From positions 32,568 through 96,567 of the forward strand of contig QCIR01000004.1 in NCBI GenBank assembly GCA_003216575.1: a DNA stretch of 64,000 bases. Reading direction: 5' to 3'. The notes under the pieces were generated by a model. It saw only the letters and a list, made by a program, of their open reading frames with translations. It did not search any database and was not told where the DNA came from. This document shows positions 20,312 to 31,102 of this stretch, piece by piece. Every line of letters starts with the position of its first letter. Position 1 is the stretch's first letter. Source of the DNA: Prochlorococcus sp. AG-402-M23. Lineage in GTDB: Bacteria; Cyanobacteriota; Cyanobacteriia; PCC-6307; Cyanobiaceae. The translations under genes were made by a program, and so were the position numbers.

Positions 20312-21395
20312 TTTAAAAAAACAAGATTTACTTTCAGATTTAGGAATAAGCCCTTTTAAACAGCGTCTTCCATGGATCGGTCCTGACCTTCAGACACTAA
20401 GAGATACCTTTGCCTCAGATAAATTGCCTGATGGCTATTCATCTGAAATTCGTATAAAGGTTCCACCTCTCAAAAATAGAAAGACAGGAGGAGGTTTCTT
20501 GGTTGCCTACTTGGATAAGCCATCAAGTGTATCGAGTATTAATGGTTTAGTTCTACTTCTTCATGGTCTTGGTGGTTCCACTCGCAGAAGAGGTTTGACC
20601 AGAATGGCGAGTGCTTTGGTGCAATCAAATTTCGCTGTTTTGAAGCTTAATCTGAGAGGTTCAGATCCTTGTAGGGATTTTGTTGATGGTACCTATGCTG
20701 CTGAATGCAATAGTGATTTGATTCCTGTCTTAAGGCGTGCCAGAGAGATTTCATATCAATTAACTGAAGACTATCAATCTTCAAAAAACATTCCTGTCTT
20801 TGGTGCTGGGATCTCTTTGGGTGGAACTATTCTTTTAAATGCTTGCATGCGTGATGAGTCTTTATTAGATGGATTGGTATGTATAAGTAGTCCTTTGGAT
20901 TTGAATGAATGTAGTTCTTCTATTGAAAGACCAAGAAATTTTATTTATCAAAAATGGTTGTTAAATCGTTTAATTAGGCAAACTTTAGAAGATCCTTTTG
21001 GGATAGAAGAAAGGGAAAAGAATGCATTATTAAAAAATAGCAAGGATAAAGAAAGAAAAATAAATAATATTAGATCTTTTGATAATTTGATAACTGCTCC
21101 AAGGTGGGGATATAAAGATGTTGGAGAATATTATGCAAAAGCATCTCCTTTCTTCACTCTTATAGAAAATAAAAAATCTCTTCCTAAAACATTATTTATT
21201 CAATCCAAAGATGATCCTTGGGTGCCTTTTTTAGCTGCTGAAAAACTAATGGAAAAAATGAAATTTTCTAATAATCAAATAGCTAATCAATTTATTTTTA
21301 CTGAGAAAGGAGGACACAATGGATTTCATGGGGTTCAAGGTTGTTGGGGGGATCAAGTTGTTTCTAAATGGTTTTTATCTTTGAAAACTATTTAA
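20289..21395 (+). CDS. YheT-family alpha/beta hydrolase
   Basis: A 368-residue hydrolase of the YheT/EMB8 group. Seen: LLLHGLGGSTRRRGLTRMA, NLRGSDPCRD, the nucleophile elbow GAGISLGG, the acidic residue in SKDDPWVP, and the catalytic His in KGGHNGFHG. Substrate unknown. TTG at 20289 overlaps pntB by 23 bases, so it is probably translated from the pnt transcript; other TTG/GTG starts a few codons on are possible. Confidence 0.85.
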   Translation: MELAVKDNLKKQDLLSDLGISPFKQRLPWIGPDLQTLRDTFASDKLPDGYSSEIRIKVPPLKNRKTGGGFLVAYLDKPSSVSSINGLVLLLHGLGGSTRRRGLTRMASALVQSNFAVLKLNLRGSDPCRDFVDGTYAAECNSDLIPVLRRAREISYQLTEDYQSSKNIPVFGAGISLGGTILLNACMRDESLLDGLVCISSPLDLNECSSSIERPRNFIYQKWLLNRLIRQTLEDPFGIEEREKNALLKNSKDKERKINNIRSFDNLITAPRWGYKDVGEYYAKASPFFTLIENKKSLPKTLFIQSKDDPWVPFLAAEKLMEKMKFSNNQIANQFIFTEKGGHNGFHGVQGCWGDQVVSKWFLSLKTI

Positions 21396-22634
21396 TCAAA
21401 ACTGCATTGTTGTAATATTTTTTTCTGAATAATCTAAGACTTCTTCTCTGGCCCAGCTGTCAATTTCAAGAATTTCACTGAGGCTTGGATTTAGATTTAG
21501 GTCGCATTTATGTTTCTCGCAAATCGCCTCAATTACTTTTGGAATATCGATAAATTTAAACCTTTCTTCTAAAAATAGTTCTACTGCTTTTTCATTAGCG
21601 GCATTAAGCACTGCTGGCATTGTGCCCCCTAATTTCCCTGCACTGTAAGCAAGTTCCATACATGGATATTTTTTAGTATCTGGTTCTTTAAAAGTTAAAT
21701 TGCCTATTTCTGTAAGCTTTAATCTTGGCCACGGTGTTTTAAGTCGACCAGGCCAACTTAAACAATACAAAATAGGGAGCTTCATATCTGGCCATCCCAA
21801 TTGACCTAAAACTGATGAATCATCCAATTCAACCATCGAGTGAATGATGCTTTGTGGATGGATAATGATTTCGATTTGATCATACGAAAGGCCGAAAAGA
21901 TAATGCGCTTCAATGACTTCGAGTCCCTTATTCATAAGGGTTGCAGAATCTACAGTTATTTTCTTTCCCATGTTCCAATTAGGATGGCTAGTTGCATCCT
22001 TGATAGTTGCTTTCACTAAATCTTCTGCTTTCCAATCTCTAAATGCTCCTCCTGATGCAGTTAATTGTATGGATTTAAATCCTGGAGTAGGCACTCCAGT
22101 TGAGAGTCTTGCATTGTCAGCCCATGGCGTTCCTTGAAGACATTGAAATATCGCTGAGTGTTCAGAATCCGCAGGCAAGAGCCTACTTCCACTTTTTTTT
22201 AAAGCAGGAATTACAACTGGTCCTGCTGCAATCAAAGTTTCTTTATTTGCTAGAGCTAGGTCCTTCCCTGCTTCAATAGCTGCAAGTGTTGGTAGGAGGC
22301 CAGCACATCCAACTATTCCAGTTACAACAAGATCTGCACTTCCCCAAGCTGCAGCAGTATTAAGTCCTTCGGCTCCCGCCATCAATAAGGGCTTCTTGAA
22401 TAATTTTGAATTTTCATTGAGACTATTTATTCGCCTAGACATTTCTGGCAAAAGAGACTCATCGGCTAGTGAAACGACTTCAGGTTGATGAGTTTCAATT
22501 TGTTTGATTATTAAATCAAGATTCTTTCCTGCTGTTAGTGCAACAATCTTGAATTGATCAGGAAACTCTTCTGCAATTTGAAGGGTTTGAGTCCCAATAG
22601 ATCCTGTTGAGCCTAAAACGCTTATGGCTTTCAC
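21396..22634 (-). CDS. dxr: 1-deoxy-D-xylulose 5-phosphate reductoisomerase
   Basis: A 412-residue enzyme of the MEP isoprenoid pathway that converts DXP to MEP with NADPH. Seen: the NADPH motif [13 protein letters not shown] at the N terminus, [12 protein letters not shown], the substrate loop [10 protein letters not shown], and the metal/substrate region [11 protein letters not shown]. Full length, single gene facing the YheT hydrolase with no gap. Confidence 0.97.
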   Translation of the reverse strand: MKAISVLGSTGSIGTQTLQIAEEFPDQFKIVALTAGKNLDLIIKQIETHQPEVVSLADESLLPEMSRRINSLNENSKLFKKPLLMAGAEGLNTAAAWGSADLVVTGIVGCAGLLPTLAAIEAGKDLALANKETLIAAGPVVIPALKKSGSRLLPADSEHSAIFQCLQGTPWADNARLSTGVPTPGFKSIQLTASGGAFRDWKAEDLVKATIKDATSHPNWNMGKKITVDSATLMNKGLEVIEAHYLFGLSYDQIEIIIHPQSIIHSMVELDDSSVLGQLGWPDMKLPILYCLSWPGRLKTPWPRLKLTEIGNLTFKEPDTKKYPCMELAYSAGKLGGTMPAVLNAANEKAVELFLEERFKFIDIPKVIEAICEKHKCDLNLNPSLSEILEIDSWAREEVLDYSEKNITTMQF

Positions 22635-22726
22635 ATTGTGAAGTCAAGTATGACCAGTCTCCCATTTAAAGGTATAACCCAGTTATATATTTACCAGTTT
22701 CTTCTGGATTTTAATAGAGATTTATT

Positions 22727-24052
22727 ATGCAAGAAAGGGAACAATGGAGATCAGGACTAGGATTCGCACTCGCCGCGGCCGGAAGTGCTGTAGGTCTTGG
22801 AAATCTTTGGGGCTTTGCTTATAGGTCATCTCAAGGCGGTGGACTTGCTTTTCTTATCCTTTATGTATTGGTTGTTTTAGTTGTTTGCCTACCTGTCTTG
22901 GTTGCAGAGATGGTATTGGGGAGAAGTACTGCAAGTAGTCCTTTCCTTGCTCCAATCAAAGCTGCTGGAGAGAATTGGAAGCCTCTAGGTTGGTTATTTG
23001 CAATAGCTTCTTGTGGAATTCTTTCTTATTACGCAGTGATAATGGGATGGACAATTGATACTTTCTTCCATTCCTTATTTATTGGCCTACCCTCAGATAT
23101 GACTGAGGCGGGAGAATTTTTTGGTAAAATTAGCAGTGGTAATAGTGTATTTGTAGGTCAAATAATCAGCTTATTGTTAACTGCTTTTGTTGTTGTTGCA
23201 GGCGTTCGTGGAGGTATAGAAAAACTAACAAAATGGGCAATGCCATTTTTATTTGGACTCCTTTTGTTGTTAGCTATATGGGCTGCAACGTTATCTGGGG
23301 CATGGGAAGGATACACATCATTTTTACTTAAATGGGATTCATCTCAACTTTTTGATAAAAACACAATAAGTAATGCATTTAAACAAGCTTTCTTTTCTTT
23401 AAGTTTGGGTATTGGAATTATGGTTGCCTATTCTTCATATCTAAACCGTAAAAATCATCTTCCTAAAGAAGCTTTGAGAGTTGCAACTTTGGATACTGCT
23501 GTGGGTTTACTTGCCGGGCTTATTACATTCCCTGTCGTTATGAGTTTTGGTTTGAAAGATGTTATCAGTGAATCAACTGTTGGGACTTTATTTATTGCTC
23601 TTCCAACTGGATTTGCAAATCTTGGATTTATTGGGAGATTAATTGCTGCCGTTTTCTTCGGATTGGCCTTTATAGCTGCTATTACTTCTTCTATTTCATT
23701 AATGGAAGTTCCAGTATCTTCTTTGATGGATAGGCTGAATTGGAGTAGGAAGAAGGCCGTTTGGACTTCAACATTATTGATCTTCTTGATTGGAATACCG
23801 TCTGCTATTTCTACAGACTTTTTAGGCAAGTCCGATGCTATCTGTAATACACTCTTGATATTAGGTGGTCTTCTAATTTCAATTCTTTTGGGTTGGATTG
23901 TTCCAAATCGTTATGATGAGGATCTTGCAAATTCTAATGCTAATTTAAGAGTTAGAAGGTATCTAAAATTTATGCTGCGCTGGGTATCACCGCCAGTTAT
24001 TGCTATAGGACTTTATTTAACAGTCTTATCCACAATAGAAACATTTGCTTAA
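22727..24052 (+). CDS. Sodium-dependent transporter, SNF (NSS) family
   Basis: A 441-residue membrane protein with about eleven helices. The N-terminal helix 1 signature AAAGSAVGLGNLWGFAYRSS carries the unwound sodium/substrate site of the LeuT fold; GGGLAFLILYVL follows. Bacterial members with eleven helices, like MhsT/TnaT relatives, transport amino acids or organic osmolytes; the substrate here is not evident. Its stop overlaps the convergent cysS stop by four bases. Confidence 0.9.
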   Translation: MQEREQWRSGLGFALAAAGSAVGLGNLWGFAYRSSQGGGLAFLILYVLVVLVVCLPVLVAEMVLGRSTASSPFLAPIKAAGENWKPLGWLFAIASCGILSYYAVIMGWTIDTFFHSLFIGLPSDMTEAGEFFGKISSGNSVFVGQIISLLLTAFVVVAGVRGGIEKLTKWAMPFLFGLLLLLAIWAATLSGAWEGYTSFLLKWDSSQLFDKNTISNAFKQAFFSLSLGIGIMVAYSSYLNRKNHLPKEALRVATLDTAVGLLAGLITFPVVMSFGLKDVISESTVGTLFIALPTGFANLGFIGRLIAAVFFGLAFIAAITSSISLMEVPVSSLMDRLNWSRKKAVWTSTLLIFLIGIPSAISTDFLGKSDAICNTLLILGGLLISILLGWIVPNRYDEDLANSNANLRVRRYLKFMLRWVSPPVIAIGLYLTVLSTIETFA

Positions 24053-25551
24053 TCTGAAAGTTGTTTCCATTCAGTAACACCTTTAGGTTTATCAATTAAA
24101 TCAATTCCAATATTTTTCAAATCAGCTCTTATTTTATCAGCAAGTAAAAAGTCTTTATTAGCTTTCGCTAAGGATCTATTCTTGATAAGCTCTTCAATTT
24201 TATTAGTGTCAAGTTTCGTATTGTTTTTTGGTTCTTTTTGATTAAAATCTACTTTTAAGCCCAGAACTCCTGCTAACTCAGAGAGTAGTTCCCATTTATT
24301 AAAAACTTGATTTAAAATATCTTCGTCAACTTCATGGATATCTTTTTCTTTTAATAAATTTAGGCACTTTCTAATAGGTTGAGACAATTCAAAAAGTATA
24401 GATAAGGCCCCAGATGTATTTAGGTCGTCATCCATATAGCTTTCAAAGTCTGATAATAATTTAAATGAGTCTTTATCAAGTTTAATGTTGGCAGATCTTT
24501 TTATCGGTTTATCTAGGTTGATTTCATTTTTAGCTTTATCTTTAATTTTATAAATATAACCAAAAGACAGGCAATTATTTAATCTTTCCCAACCTTTTGA
24601 AGCAGCTTTTAGCGCTTCTTCAGTAAAATCTAGGGGCTTACGGTAATTAGTTTGTAATACAAAAAATCTCAAAGTCATAGGTGAAATATCTTCATCTAAT
24701 AAAGACCTAATGGTTGTAAAATTCCCTAGTGATTTGCTCATCTTTTCACCCCTCACATTCACCATTCCATTGTGAAGCCAGTATTTTGCTAACTCCTTCC
24801 CATTACAGGCTTCAGATTGAGCTATTTCATTCTCATGATGAGGAAATATCAGATCTGAACCACCAAGGTGAATATCAATACTTTCTCCTAATTCTTGTTT
24901 AACCATTGCTGAACACTCAATATGCCAACCTGGTCTGCCTTTCCCCCAAGGCGAAGAGTAACTAACCTCACCTGATTTGGACTTTTTCCAGAGAGCAAAA
25001 TCAAGCGAGCTCTTTTTACTTTCTTTTTGATTTGTTTTTAATCTCCCTGCTGCATTATCTATCTGATTCTCAATTTCTCTTCCACTAAGTTTCCCATAAT
25101 TTTTATGTTTATCTACTGAAAAATAAACATCACCATTTGATGAGTAAGCTACTTTTTTTTGTTCTAATTCTTCTATGAAATTAATAATTTGATGGAGGCA
25201 TTTTGTTGCTCTTGGCATGCTACTTGGTCTAAGAATGGAAAGAGTATCCATGTCTTTGTGAAATTCATCAATATTTCTTTCACTTAATTCATCAGTAGAA
25301 CATCCTTCTTTATTTGCTCGATTAATAATTTTGTCATCAATATCAGTGAAGTTTTGTACAAATTTAACTTCAAATCCTTTCCAAATTAGATACCGTCTTA
25401 ATACATCCCAATTAAGATAACTTCTTGCATGACCAAGATGACAAAGATCATAAACAGTTACACCGCAACAATATATTTTAACTTGATTAGGATTTATAGA
25501 AATAAAATCCTCTTTCTTTTTCGATAAGGTGTTTGTGAATTTTAGGGACAA
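24049..25551 (-). CDS. cysS: Cysteinyl-tRNA synthetase
   Basis: A 500-residue class I synthetase. Seen: the HIGH-type motif in CHLGHARSYL, zinc-ligand cysteine region YCCGVTVYD, GWHIECSAM and HHENEIAQSEA (zinc and substrate region), and KMSKSLGN. Full length, including the anticodon-binding C-terminal domain. Lies downstream of polA with a gap of 43 bases. Confidence 0.97.
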   Translation of the reverse strand: MSLKFTNTLSKKKEDFISINPNQVKIYCCGVTVYDLCHLGHARSYLNWDVLRRYLIWKGFEVKFVQNFTDIDDKIINRANKEGCSTDELSERNIDEFHKDMDTLSILRPSSMPRATKCLHQIINFIEELEQKKVAYSSNGDVYFSVDKHKNYGKLSGREIENQIDNAAGRLKTNQKESKKSSLDFALWKKSKSGEVSYSSPWGKGRPGWHIECSAMVKQELGESIDIHLGGSDLIFPHHENEIAQSEACNGKELAKYWLHNGMVNVRGEKMSKSLGNFTTIRSLLDEDISPMTLRFFVLQTNYRKPLDFTEEALKAASKGWERLNNCLSFGYIYKIKDKAKNEINLDKPIKRSANIKLDKDSFKLLSDFESYMDDDLNTSGALSILFELSQPIRKCLNLLKEKDIHEVDEDILNQVFNKWELLSELAGVLGLKVDFNQKEPKNNTKLDTNKIEELIKNRSLAKANKDFLLADKIRADLKNIGIDLIDKPKGVTEWKQLSD

Positions 25552-25594
25552 TTTCTTAGATAAAAGTGTGAGAAATTATTGAATTTGTCAGCAA

Positions 25595-28555
25595 CTATTT
25601 TGCCTCCATCCAATTTACTCCAACGCCAGTTTCAACGATAAGAGGGACACTAAGTTTTACAGCATTTTCCATAGTGTTTTGGACAAGGAGTTTTGTTTTC
25701 TCCAAATCTTTAGGATCAACTTCTAGCACGAGTTCATCATGCACTTGAAGTAGAATTTTCGCTGCCAATCCAGTCTTTCTTAAAGCTGAATTCAATTGAA
25801 TCATTGCTAGCTTAATTATGTCTGCACTTGAGCCTTGAATAGGTGCGTTTGCTGCGGCCCTTAATTGTTGTGCTTCCATCCCTGCTCTTCTGGCAGTAGT
25901 TAAATCAATTTCATTTGGTGGAGTTCCTAGAAGTCTTCCAAGCCCATTTTTATTGAAATGAAAATAACGTCTTCTCCCTAGTAATGTTTCAACAAACCCT
26001 TGGCTTAGGGCAAGTCTTTCTTGATATTCTAAGAATTTAAAAACGGCTGGATAACGTTCTTTGAATTTACTTAAAAAATATTTTGCTTCTATTAATGAAA
26101 CGCCCGTTGATCTTGCAAACCTTTGAGCCCCCATACCATAAATAACCCCAAAATTTATTGTTTTTCCTATTCTTCTTTCATCGGCGTCAATGGCATCTTT
26201 TTCAAATAAAATTTTTGCTGTTAAAGAGTGGACATCTTCATTTTTTAAAAAAGCATTTTTTAGAACTTCTTCACCTGAAAGATGTGTGAGGATACGAAGT
26301 TCAATTTGTGAATAGTCTGCGCTTAGAAGTTTCCAATCTTTTTGCGGAAGAAAAGCTTTTCTTATTCGTCTACTAAATTCAGTTCTGATAGGTATATTTT
26401 GGAGATTTGGATTGCTGCTACTTAATCTTCCAGTAGCGGTTACGGCTTGATTGAAATCTGTATGTACTCTTCCCGTTTCTTTTTCAATAAGTTGAGGCAA
26501 AGCATCTACATAAGTATTAAGTAACTTGCTTATAGTGCGATGTTCAATGATCATTTTTACTATTGGATGGTCTGATTCTAGCTTTTCCAATACACCTGCA
26601 TCTGTACTCCATCCTGTTTTTGTTTTTCTTGATTTCTTCCTATCTAAATCAAGTTTCTCAAAAAGTAATTCACCTAATTGTTTAGGTGATGAAAGGTTAA
26701 ACTCACTTCCTGCAACCTTATACACTTCTTCCTCGATAGTATTTAATTTTTTTGTAAACTCTAAAGATAAATCTTTTAGATAAGGTATATCAATAATGAT
26801 GCCAGTGGATTCGATTTCTGCTAAAACCTGCTCAAGTGGTTGTTCAACTTCATTTAGTAAGTTTATTAATTTTGGACTTTTTTCTTTTAATCTATCAATA
26901 TAAATAATTGCTAATTTTCTTGTTAAATAAACGTCCATCCCGCAGTACATACTCGCAGACTTAATGTCCACATAAGAAAAGTCTTCTCCTTTTTTGACAA
27001 CATCAGAAAAACTTTTGGGCTTAAATCCAAACTCTCTATAAGCAATTTCATCTAAACTATGTTTAAGAGTTGCATCACATATATAATCTGCAAGTAACGT
27101 ATCAATTACAACGCCATTTAATATAATTCCGTGTCTTAATAAAATCAGTCTGTCGTATTTTGCATTCTGTAGGGTTTTAGGATTTTCATTACTCGAGAAC
27201 CAATCCTGAAGTGCAAAAATAACTTCTTCGATCTTTAATTGATTTATGTGATTAATTTCTATTAAATCGGCTTTTTTATTTTGATGTCCAATTGGTATAT
27301 AAACTATATCTTTTAATGATTCACCAAAACAAAATCCTAAGCCAACAAGTTCAGCTTTAAAAGGATTCAAATTGGTTGTTTCGGTATCAATGGCTATTGG
27401 TTTTGTCGCATCAGTATGTTTCATTATTTGTGCAACAAAATTATTAAGGTCTTCCAGATTGTCTATAATCTTAGGCTCTATCTGAGGGATCTCTTTTGTT
27501 TCATTAAGCCTAGTTAGTTCAATATTATCGCTCTTATTATTAACGATCATACTTTCTTTTAATGAGCGGTTATTGTCTTGCTCTGATAATCCTTCTTTAG
27601 AAAATAGAACTTTAAAAGTTGAAACTTGTTTTAATAAACTATGTAACTCAAGTTTTTCAAGGCTTTCAGTTAGTTTTGATTCGTTAATCCCCTCTAAGTT
27701 ATGTTCTATTTTTGGACTTATAGGAATTTTAATTAATATTTCTGCAAGTTTTCTTGAGAGATATGCATTAGCTTTGTCTGCTTTTAGCTTTAATCTTACG
27801 GCTCCTTTTATGGCGCCTCTTTTAGCTTTTTCGCCTTCTTTCTCTAGCTCTTGGAGTGATTTATAAACCCCATCGAGATCATTGTTTTCGTTTAAAAGAT
27901 TTATAGCCGTTTTTGGACCAACTCCTTTGACTCCTGGAATATTATCTGAGCTATCACCAGTTAAGGCTTTCAGATCAATAACTTTATTTGGATTGACTCC
28001 AAGTTTCTCCCTTACGCCCTCTTCCTTAATAAGTTTAGGATTGCCACTTTTTGCGTAGGGTCCTCCTCCCATGTACAAGACTGCTATATCTCTTGCATCA
28101 TCCACTAATTGAAATAAGTCTCTATCTCCAGAAAGAATTCTGACACTCCATCCTTTTTCAGCGGCATTGTTAGCGAGTGTTCCTAAGACATCATCCGCCT
28201 CATAGCCTGGGGCTTTGCAGATTGAGAGATTCAGGCTTTCTTTGAGAATCTCTTCAAGCTTGTCTAAATCTTGAAAAAATATATCTGGTGCGACATCTCT
28301 ATTTGCTTTGTAGTTTGGATCTTCTTTGTGGCGAAATGTTGGCTCAGCGGTATCAAAAGCAATTGTTATTCCTTTTGGTTTGAGAGATTTACAATTATCT
28401 AAAAGGCTTTTTAGAAAACCATAGGTAACACTCGTAGGGAAACCATCTTTTGTCGTAAGGCCTCCTTCCCCCCCTTTGCTAAAAGCATAAAAACTTCTAA
28501 AAGCTAAAGAGTGGCCATCTATTAATAATAAAGTTGGCTTTTTTATTTCTTTCAT
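25595..28555 (-). CDS. polA: DNA polymerase I
   Basis: A 986-residue three-domain enzyme. The N-terminal 5' nuclease shows LLIDGHSLAFRSFYAF and GDSSDNIPGVKGVGPKTA. The central 3'-5' exonuclease keeps its DTET motif (AIDTETTNLNPF), so proofreading is probably intact. The C-terminal polymerase shows ADYSQIELRILTHLSG, GKTINFGVIYGMG and QVHDELVLEV. It works in repair and Okazaki fragment maturation. Confidence 0.97.
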   Translation of the reverse strand: MKEIKKPTLLLIDGHSLAFRSFYAFSKGGEGGLTTKDGFPTSVTYGFLKSLLDNCKSLKPKGITIAFDTAEPTFRHKEDPNYKANRDVAPDIFFQDLDKLEEILKESLNLSICKAPGYEADDVLGTLANNAAEKGWSVRILSGDRDLFQLVDDARDIAVLYMGGGPYAKSGNPKLIKEEGVREKLGVNPNKVIDLKALTGDSSDNIPGVKGVGPKTAINLLNENNDLDGVYKSLQELEKEGEKAKRGAIKGAVRLKLKADKANAYLSRKLAEILIKIPISPKIEHNLEGINESKLTESLEKLELHSLLKQVSTFKVLFSKEGLSEQDNNRSLKESMIVNNKSDNIELTRLNETKEIPQIEPKIIDNLEDLNNFVAQIMKHTDATKPIAIDTETTNLNPFKAELVGLGFCFGESLKDIVYIPIGHQNKKADLIEINHINQLKIEEVIFALQDWFSSNENPKTLQNAKYDRLILLRHGIILNGVVIDTLLADYICDATLKHSLDEIAYREFGFKPKSFSDVVKKGEDFSYVDIKSASMYCGMDVYLTRKLAIIYIDRLKEKSPKLINLLNEVEQPLEQVLAEIESTGIIIDIPYLKDLSLEFTKKLNTIEEEVYKVAGSEFNLSSPKQLGELLFEKLDLDRKKSRKTKTGWSTDAGVLEKLESDHPIVKMIIEHRTISKLLNTYVDALPQLIEKETGRVHTDFNQAVTATGRLSSSNPNLQNIPIRTEFSRRIRKAFLPQKDWKLLSADYSQIELRILTHLSGEEVLKNAFLKNEDVHSLTAKILFEKDAIDADERRIGKTINFGVIYGMGAQRFARSTGVSLIEAKYFLSKFKERYPAVFKFLEYQERLALSQGFVETLLGRRRYFHFNKNGLGRLLGTPPNEIDLTTARRAGMEAQQLRAAANAPIQGSSADIIKLAMIQLNSALRKTGLAAKILLQVHDELVLEVDPKDLEKTKLLVQNTMENAVKLSVPLIVETGVGVNWMEAK

Positions 28556-28581
28556 GAAACATTCATGATGAGATTAATCTA

Positions 28582-29655
28582 TTAATTTTTTCTTTTTTTA
28601 GCCCAAGGAGGAAGATCAATAAAAACTTTCTCTCCAGGTTCTAATCCAGATATTATTGCAGTCTTGCTACCACTACTTGTCCCCAATTCAACTTTTTTAA
28701 ACGTTGGTTGATTGTTATTTCCAACAACAAGTACTCCAGCTTTTCCTTCTTCCGTGACAATTGCAACAGTTGGAATAAGCGTACTAATTTTGGTCGCTCC
28801 TGTTTCAAAGTTAATATCAGAAGTCATGCCTAGTCTTAAGTCTTCAGGCCTATTCGGTAACAACAACGTAACTTCAAATGAAGTTACGTTGTTGTTCTTG
28901 ATTGCACTTGGAGAGATTTTGGAAACAACTGCTTTAAAACGCTTATCAGGAAAAGCATCTACTCGAATAGTTGCTTCTTGACCTTTTTTTATTCTTCCAA
29001 TATCACTTTCAGGAACTTTTGCAACTATCTCAAGACCTTGAGATAGTTTAACTATTGAGGAGCTTGTAGCCCCGCCCTCTCTTGATGAAGAAGCAGAAGT
29101 CGTTGGGGTTACAAAGGCACCAGGCACAGCATATCTGCTTGTTATTACTCCTTTAAATGGTGCTCTTATATTTGTCTCATTTTCTTCGACTTCTATTTGT
29201 TTAAATTTAGCTTCGCTTCTTAAAAATCTATTTTTATACTCTTCATACTCTTCTGCACTTATGGCACCTTCATTAAAGAGCATCTTTCTTCTAAGGTAAC
29301 TAGCTTTTTGAGTCTCATAATTTGCTTTTATTTCGTCAATTCTAAATTCCAAGTCTCCAAAATCCATTTTTGCAATTAGATCTCCTTTCTTAACCTGATC
29401 TCCTTCCTCTACAAAAATTTCATCAAGTATTCCTTGTCTTTTTGGACTTACATTTACGCTTTTATTTGCTTTTAATTCACCACTTGCTGTTATCAAACCA
29501 GGCAAACTGCCGCTTTCCGCTGCAATAGTAAATTCAGTTATGTCTTTATTAGATTCATTCCCTTGTGAAAGTTTAAAACTAATCCCACCAACACTTAAGA
29601 CCGAAAGTGCGATGATACTTATAATTTTTTTCTTTTTGATGTTTTTCCAAATCAT
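28582..29655 (-). CDS. HlyD/MacA-type periplasmic adaptor protein
   Basis: A 357-residue membrane-fusion protein of an efflux or export pump. One N-terminal anchor (IISIIALSVLSVGGISF), a lipoyl-like half (SPKRQGILDEIFVEEGDQVKKGDLIAKMD), a helical hairpin at about residues 108-155, the second lipoyl half (IRAPFKGVITSRYAVPGAFV), and a beta-barrel domain. The partner transporter is not adjacent. The coding sequence contains a perfect 18-bp inverted repeat at 28859-28896. Confidence 0.88.
   Translation of the reverse strand: MIWKNIKKKKIISIIALSVLSVGGISFKLSQGNESNKDITEFTIAAESGSLPGLITASGELKANKSVNVSPKRQGILDEIFVEEGDQVKKGDLIAKMDFGDLEFRIDEIKANYETQKASYLRRKMLFNEGAISAEEYEEYKNRFLRSEAKFKQIEVEENETNIRAPFKGVITSRYAVPGAFVTPTTSASSSREGGATSSSIVKLSQGLEIVAKVPESDIGRIKKGQEATIRVDAFPDKRFKAVVSKISPSAIKNNNVTSFEVTLLLPNRPEDLRLGMTSDINFETGATKISTLIPTVAIVTEEGKAGVLVVGNNNQPTFKKVELGTSSGSKTAIISGLEPGEKVFIDLPPWAKKRKN
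28859..28896. repeat. Perfect 18-bp inverted repeat inside the HlyD-type gene
   Basis: The arms are AACAACAACGTAACTTCA and its exact reverse complement, separated by two A bases. The frame stays open through it (residues around NNNVTSFEVTLLL), so the coding function is kept. Confidence 0.95.
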
Positions 29656-29818
29656 GTTGTAAAAGTCAAGTCCTCAAGAGTTTTAGAAGTTTTGATCAAA
29701 GAAAAAGCTTAAAAAACTTTCCTTTGGAGATTTATAACTATATTTTCGCTGTTAAAGGGCACTATTGGGTTTAATTTAGTCAAATTAATTAGCTGGCGTC
29801 TTTCAAAGACCCATATAA

Positions 29819-30910
29819 ATGCTTAAGGCCGGAATTGTTGGACTGCCAAATGTTGGGAAGTCGACTTTGTTTAATGCTCTTGTCGCGAATGCTCAAGCTC
29901 AAGCAGCAAACTTTCCTTTTTGTACGATTGAACCCAATGTTGGCTCTGTTTCAGTCCCTGATCATCGTCTGAATTTGCTTGGTGATCTTAGTAATAGTAA
30001 GCAAATCATTCCAACTAGAATGGAGTTTGTGGATATTGCAGGTCTTGTTAAGGGGGCAAGTAAAGGAGAGGGACTGGGTAATAAATTCTTAGCAAATATA
30101 AGGGAGGTAGATGCAATAGTTCATGTTATTAGGTGTTTCCAGGATGATGATGTTATTCATGTTTCTGGATCAGTAGACCCATTAAGAGATATTGAGATAA
30201 TAAATTTAGAATTAGCTTTAGCTGATTTAAGTCAGATAGAAAAACGTAGAACTAGATTAAAAAAACAAATAAGTACTAATAAAGAAGCAAAGTTAGAAAA
30301 TGATGTGTTGGAGAAATTAAGCTTAGCTCTTGAAAATGAAAAAGCAGTTAGACGTATTTCGTTAACTGATGAAGAAAAAAAATTGATTAAACCATTAGGT
30401 TTACTAACGGAAAAACCAATTATTTATGCAACTAATCTTGGGGAAGATGAACTTGCGAAGGGTAATTCCTTTTCAGAAGAAGTAAATACACTGGCAACCA
30501 AAGAAGGTTCTGAATGTGTGAAGATTTCAGCGCAAGTTGAAGCAGAGTTGATTGAATTAGGAGAGGAGGAAAGAGATGATTATTTGAATGGATTAGGTGT
30601 AGAGGAAGGAGGTTTAATTAGCCTTATTAAGGCTACATATCGATTATTAGGTTTAAGCACTTATTTTACTACTGGAGAAAAAGAAACTAAAGCCTGGACT
30701 ATTTCTGATGGGATGACAGCTCCTCAAGCTGCTGGGGTGATTCATACAGATTTTGAAAAAGGATTTATTCGAGCTCAAACAATTTCATATAAAAAACTAC
30801 TTGAAGCAGGATCTTTAGCGGAAGCTCGAAATAAAGGTTGGCTAAGAAGTGAAGGGAAAGAATATATAGTGAACGAAGGAGACGTGATGGAGTTTTTATT
30901 CAACGTCTAA
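29819..30910 (+). CDS. ychF: Ribosome-associated GTPase/ATPase YchF
   Basis: A 363-residue member of the Obg-related YchF family. Walker [15 protein letters not shown], switch [19 protein letters not shown], a central coiled-coil (about residues 128-190), and a C-terminal TGS domain ending [10 protein letters not shown]. YchF binds ATP in preference to GTP and associates with ribosomes. Confidence 0.97.
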   Translation: MLKAGIVGLPNVGKSTLFNALVANAQAQAANFPFCTIEPNVGSVSVPDHRLNLLGDLSNSKQIIPTRMEFVDIAGLVKGASKGEGLGNKFLANIREVDAIVHVIRCFQDDDVIHVSGSVDPLRDIEIINLELALADLSQIEKRRTRLKKQISTNKEAKLENDVLEKLSLALENEKAVRRISLTDEEKKLIKPLGLLTEKPIIYATNLGEDELAKGNSFSEEVNTLATKEGSECVKISAQVEAELIELGEEERDDYLNGLGVEEGGLISLIKATYRLLGLSTYFTTGEKETKAWTISDGMTAPQAAGVIHTDFEKGFIRAQTISYKKLLEAGSLAEARNKGWLRSEGKEYIVNEGDVMEFLFNV

Positions 30911-30952
30911 AAAATAAGTCATGCCAAGGGCTCTTAGGGGTTAAGCTAAGGC

Positions 30953-31006
30953 TTGGTCTAACTATTTGGTCTAACTTTTTGAGACATGAAAACTGGTTTT
31001 TGAGAC
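30953..31006. repeat. Short repeats left of the CobW-like cassette
   Basis: TTGGTCTAAC occurs at 30953-30962 and 30966-30975, and TTTTTGAGAC at 30976-30985 and 30997-31006. On the right side of the cassette TGGTCTAAC recurs in direct orientation (33494-33502) and TTTTTGAGAC in inverted orientation (33484-33493). Confidence 0.6.
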
Positions 31007-31043
31007 AGGATGTCTAAATAATCAAATATCAAGGTAATAAAAC

Positions 31044-31062
31044 AATAATGATTATCGTTTTC
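31044..31062. promoter_or_regulatory. Fur/Zur-like operator
   Basis: The 19-bp AATAATGATTATCGTTTTC matches the classical Fur box at 15 of 19 positions and holds the perfect palindrome ATAATGATTAT (31045-31055). It also fits the cyanobacterial Zur pattern TGA-N-AAT-N-ATT-N-TCA at nine of twelve fixed positions. It lies about 45 bp upstream of the CobW-like gene. Which regulator binds cannot be read from this. Confidence 0.55.
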
Positions 31063-31102
31063 ATATTCAGTGTATATTCTTATACATTGATTTTTGTGCT
31101 GT

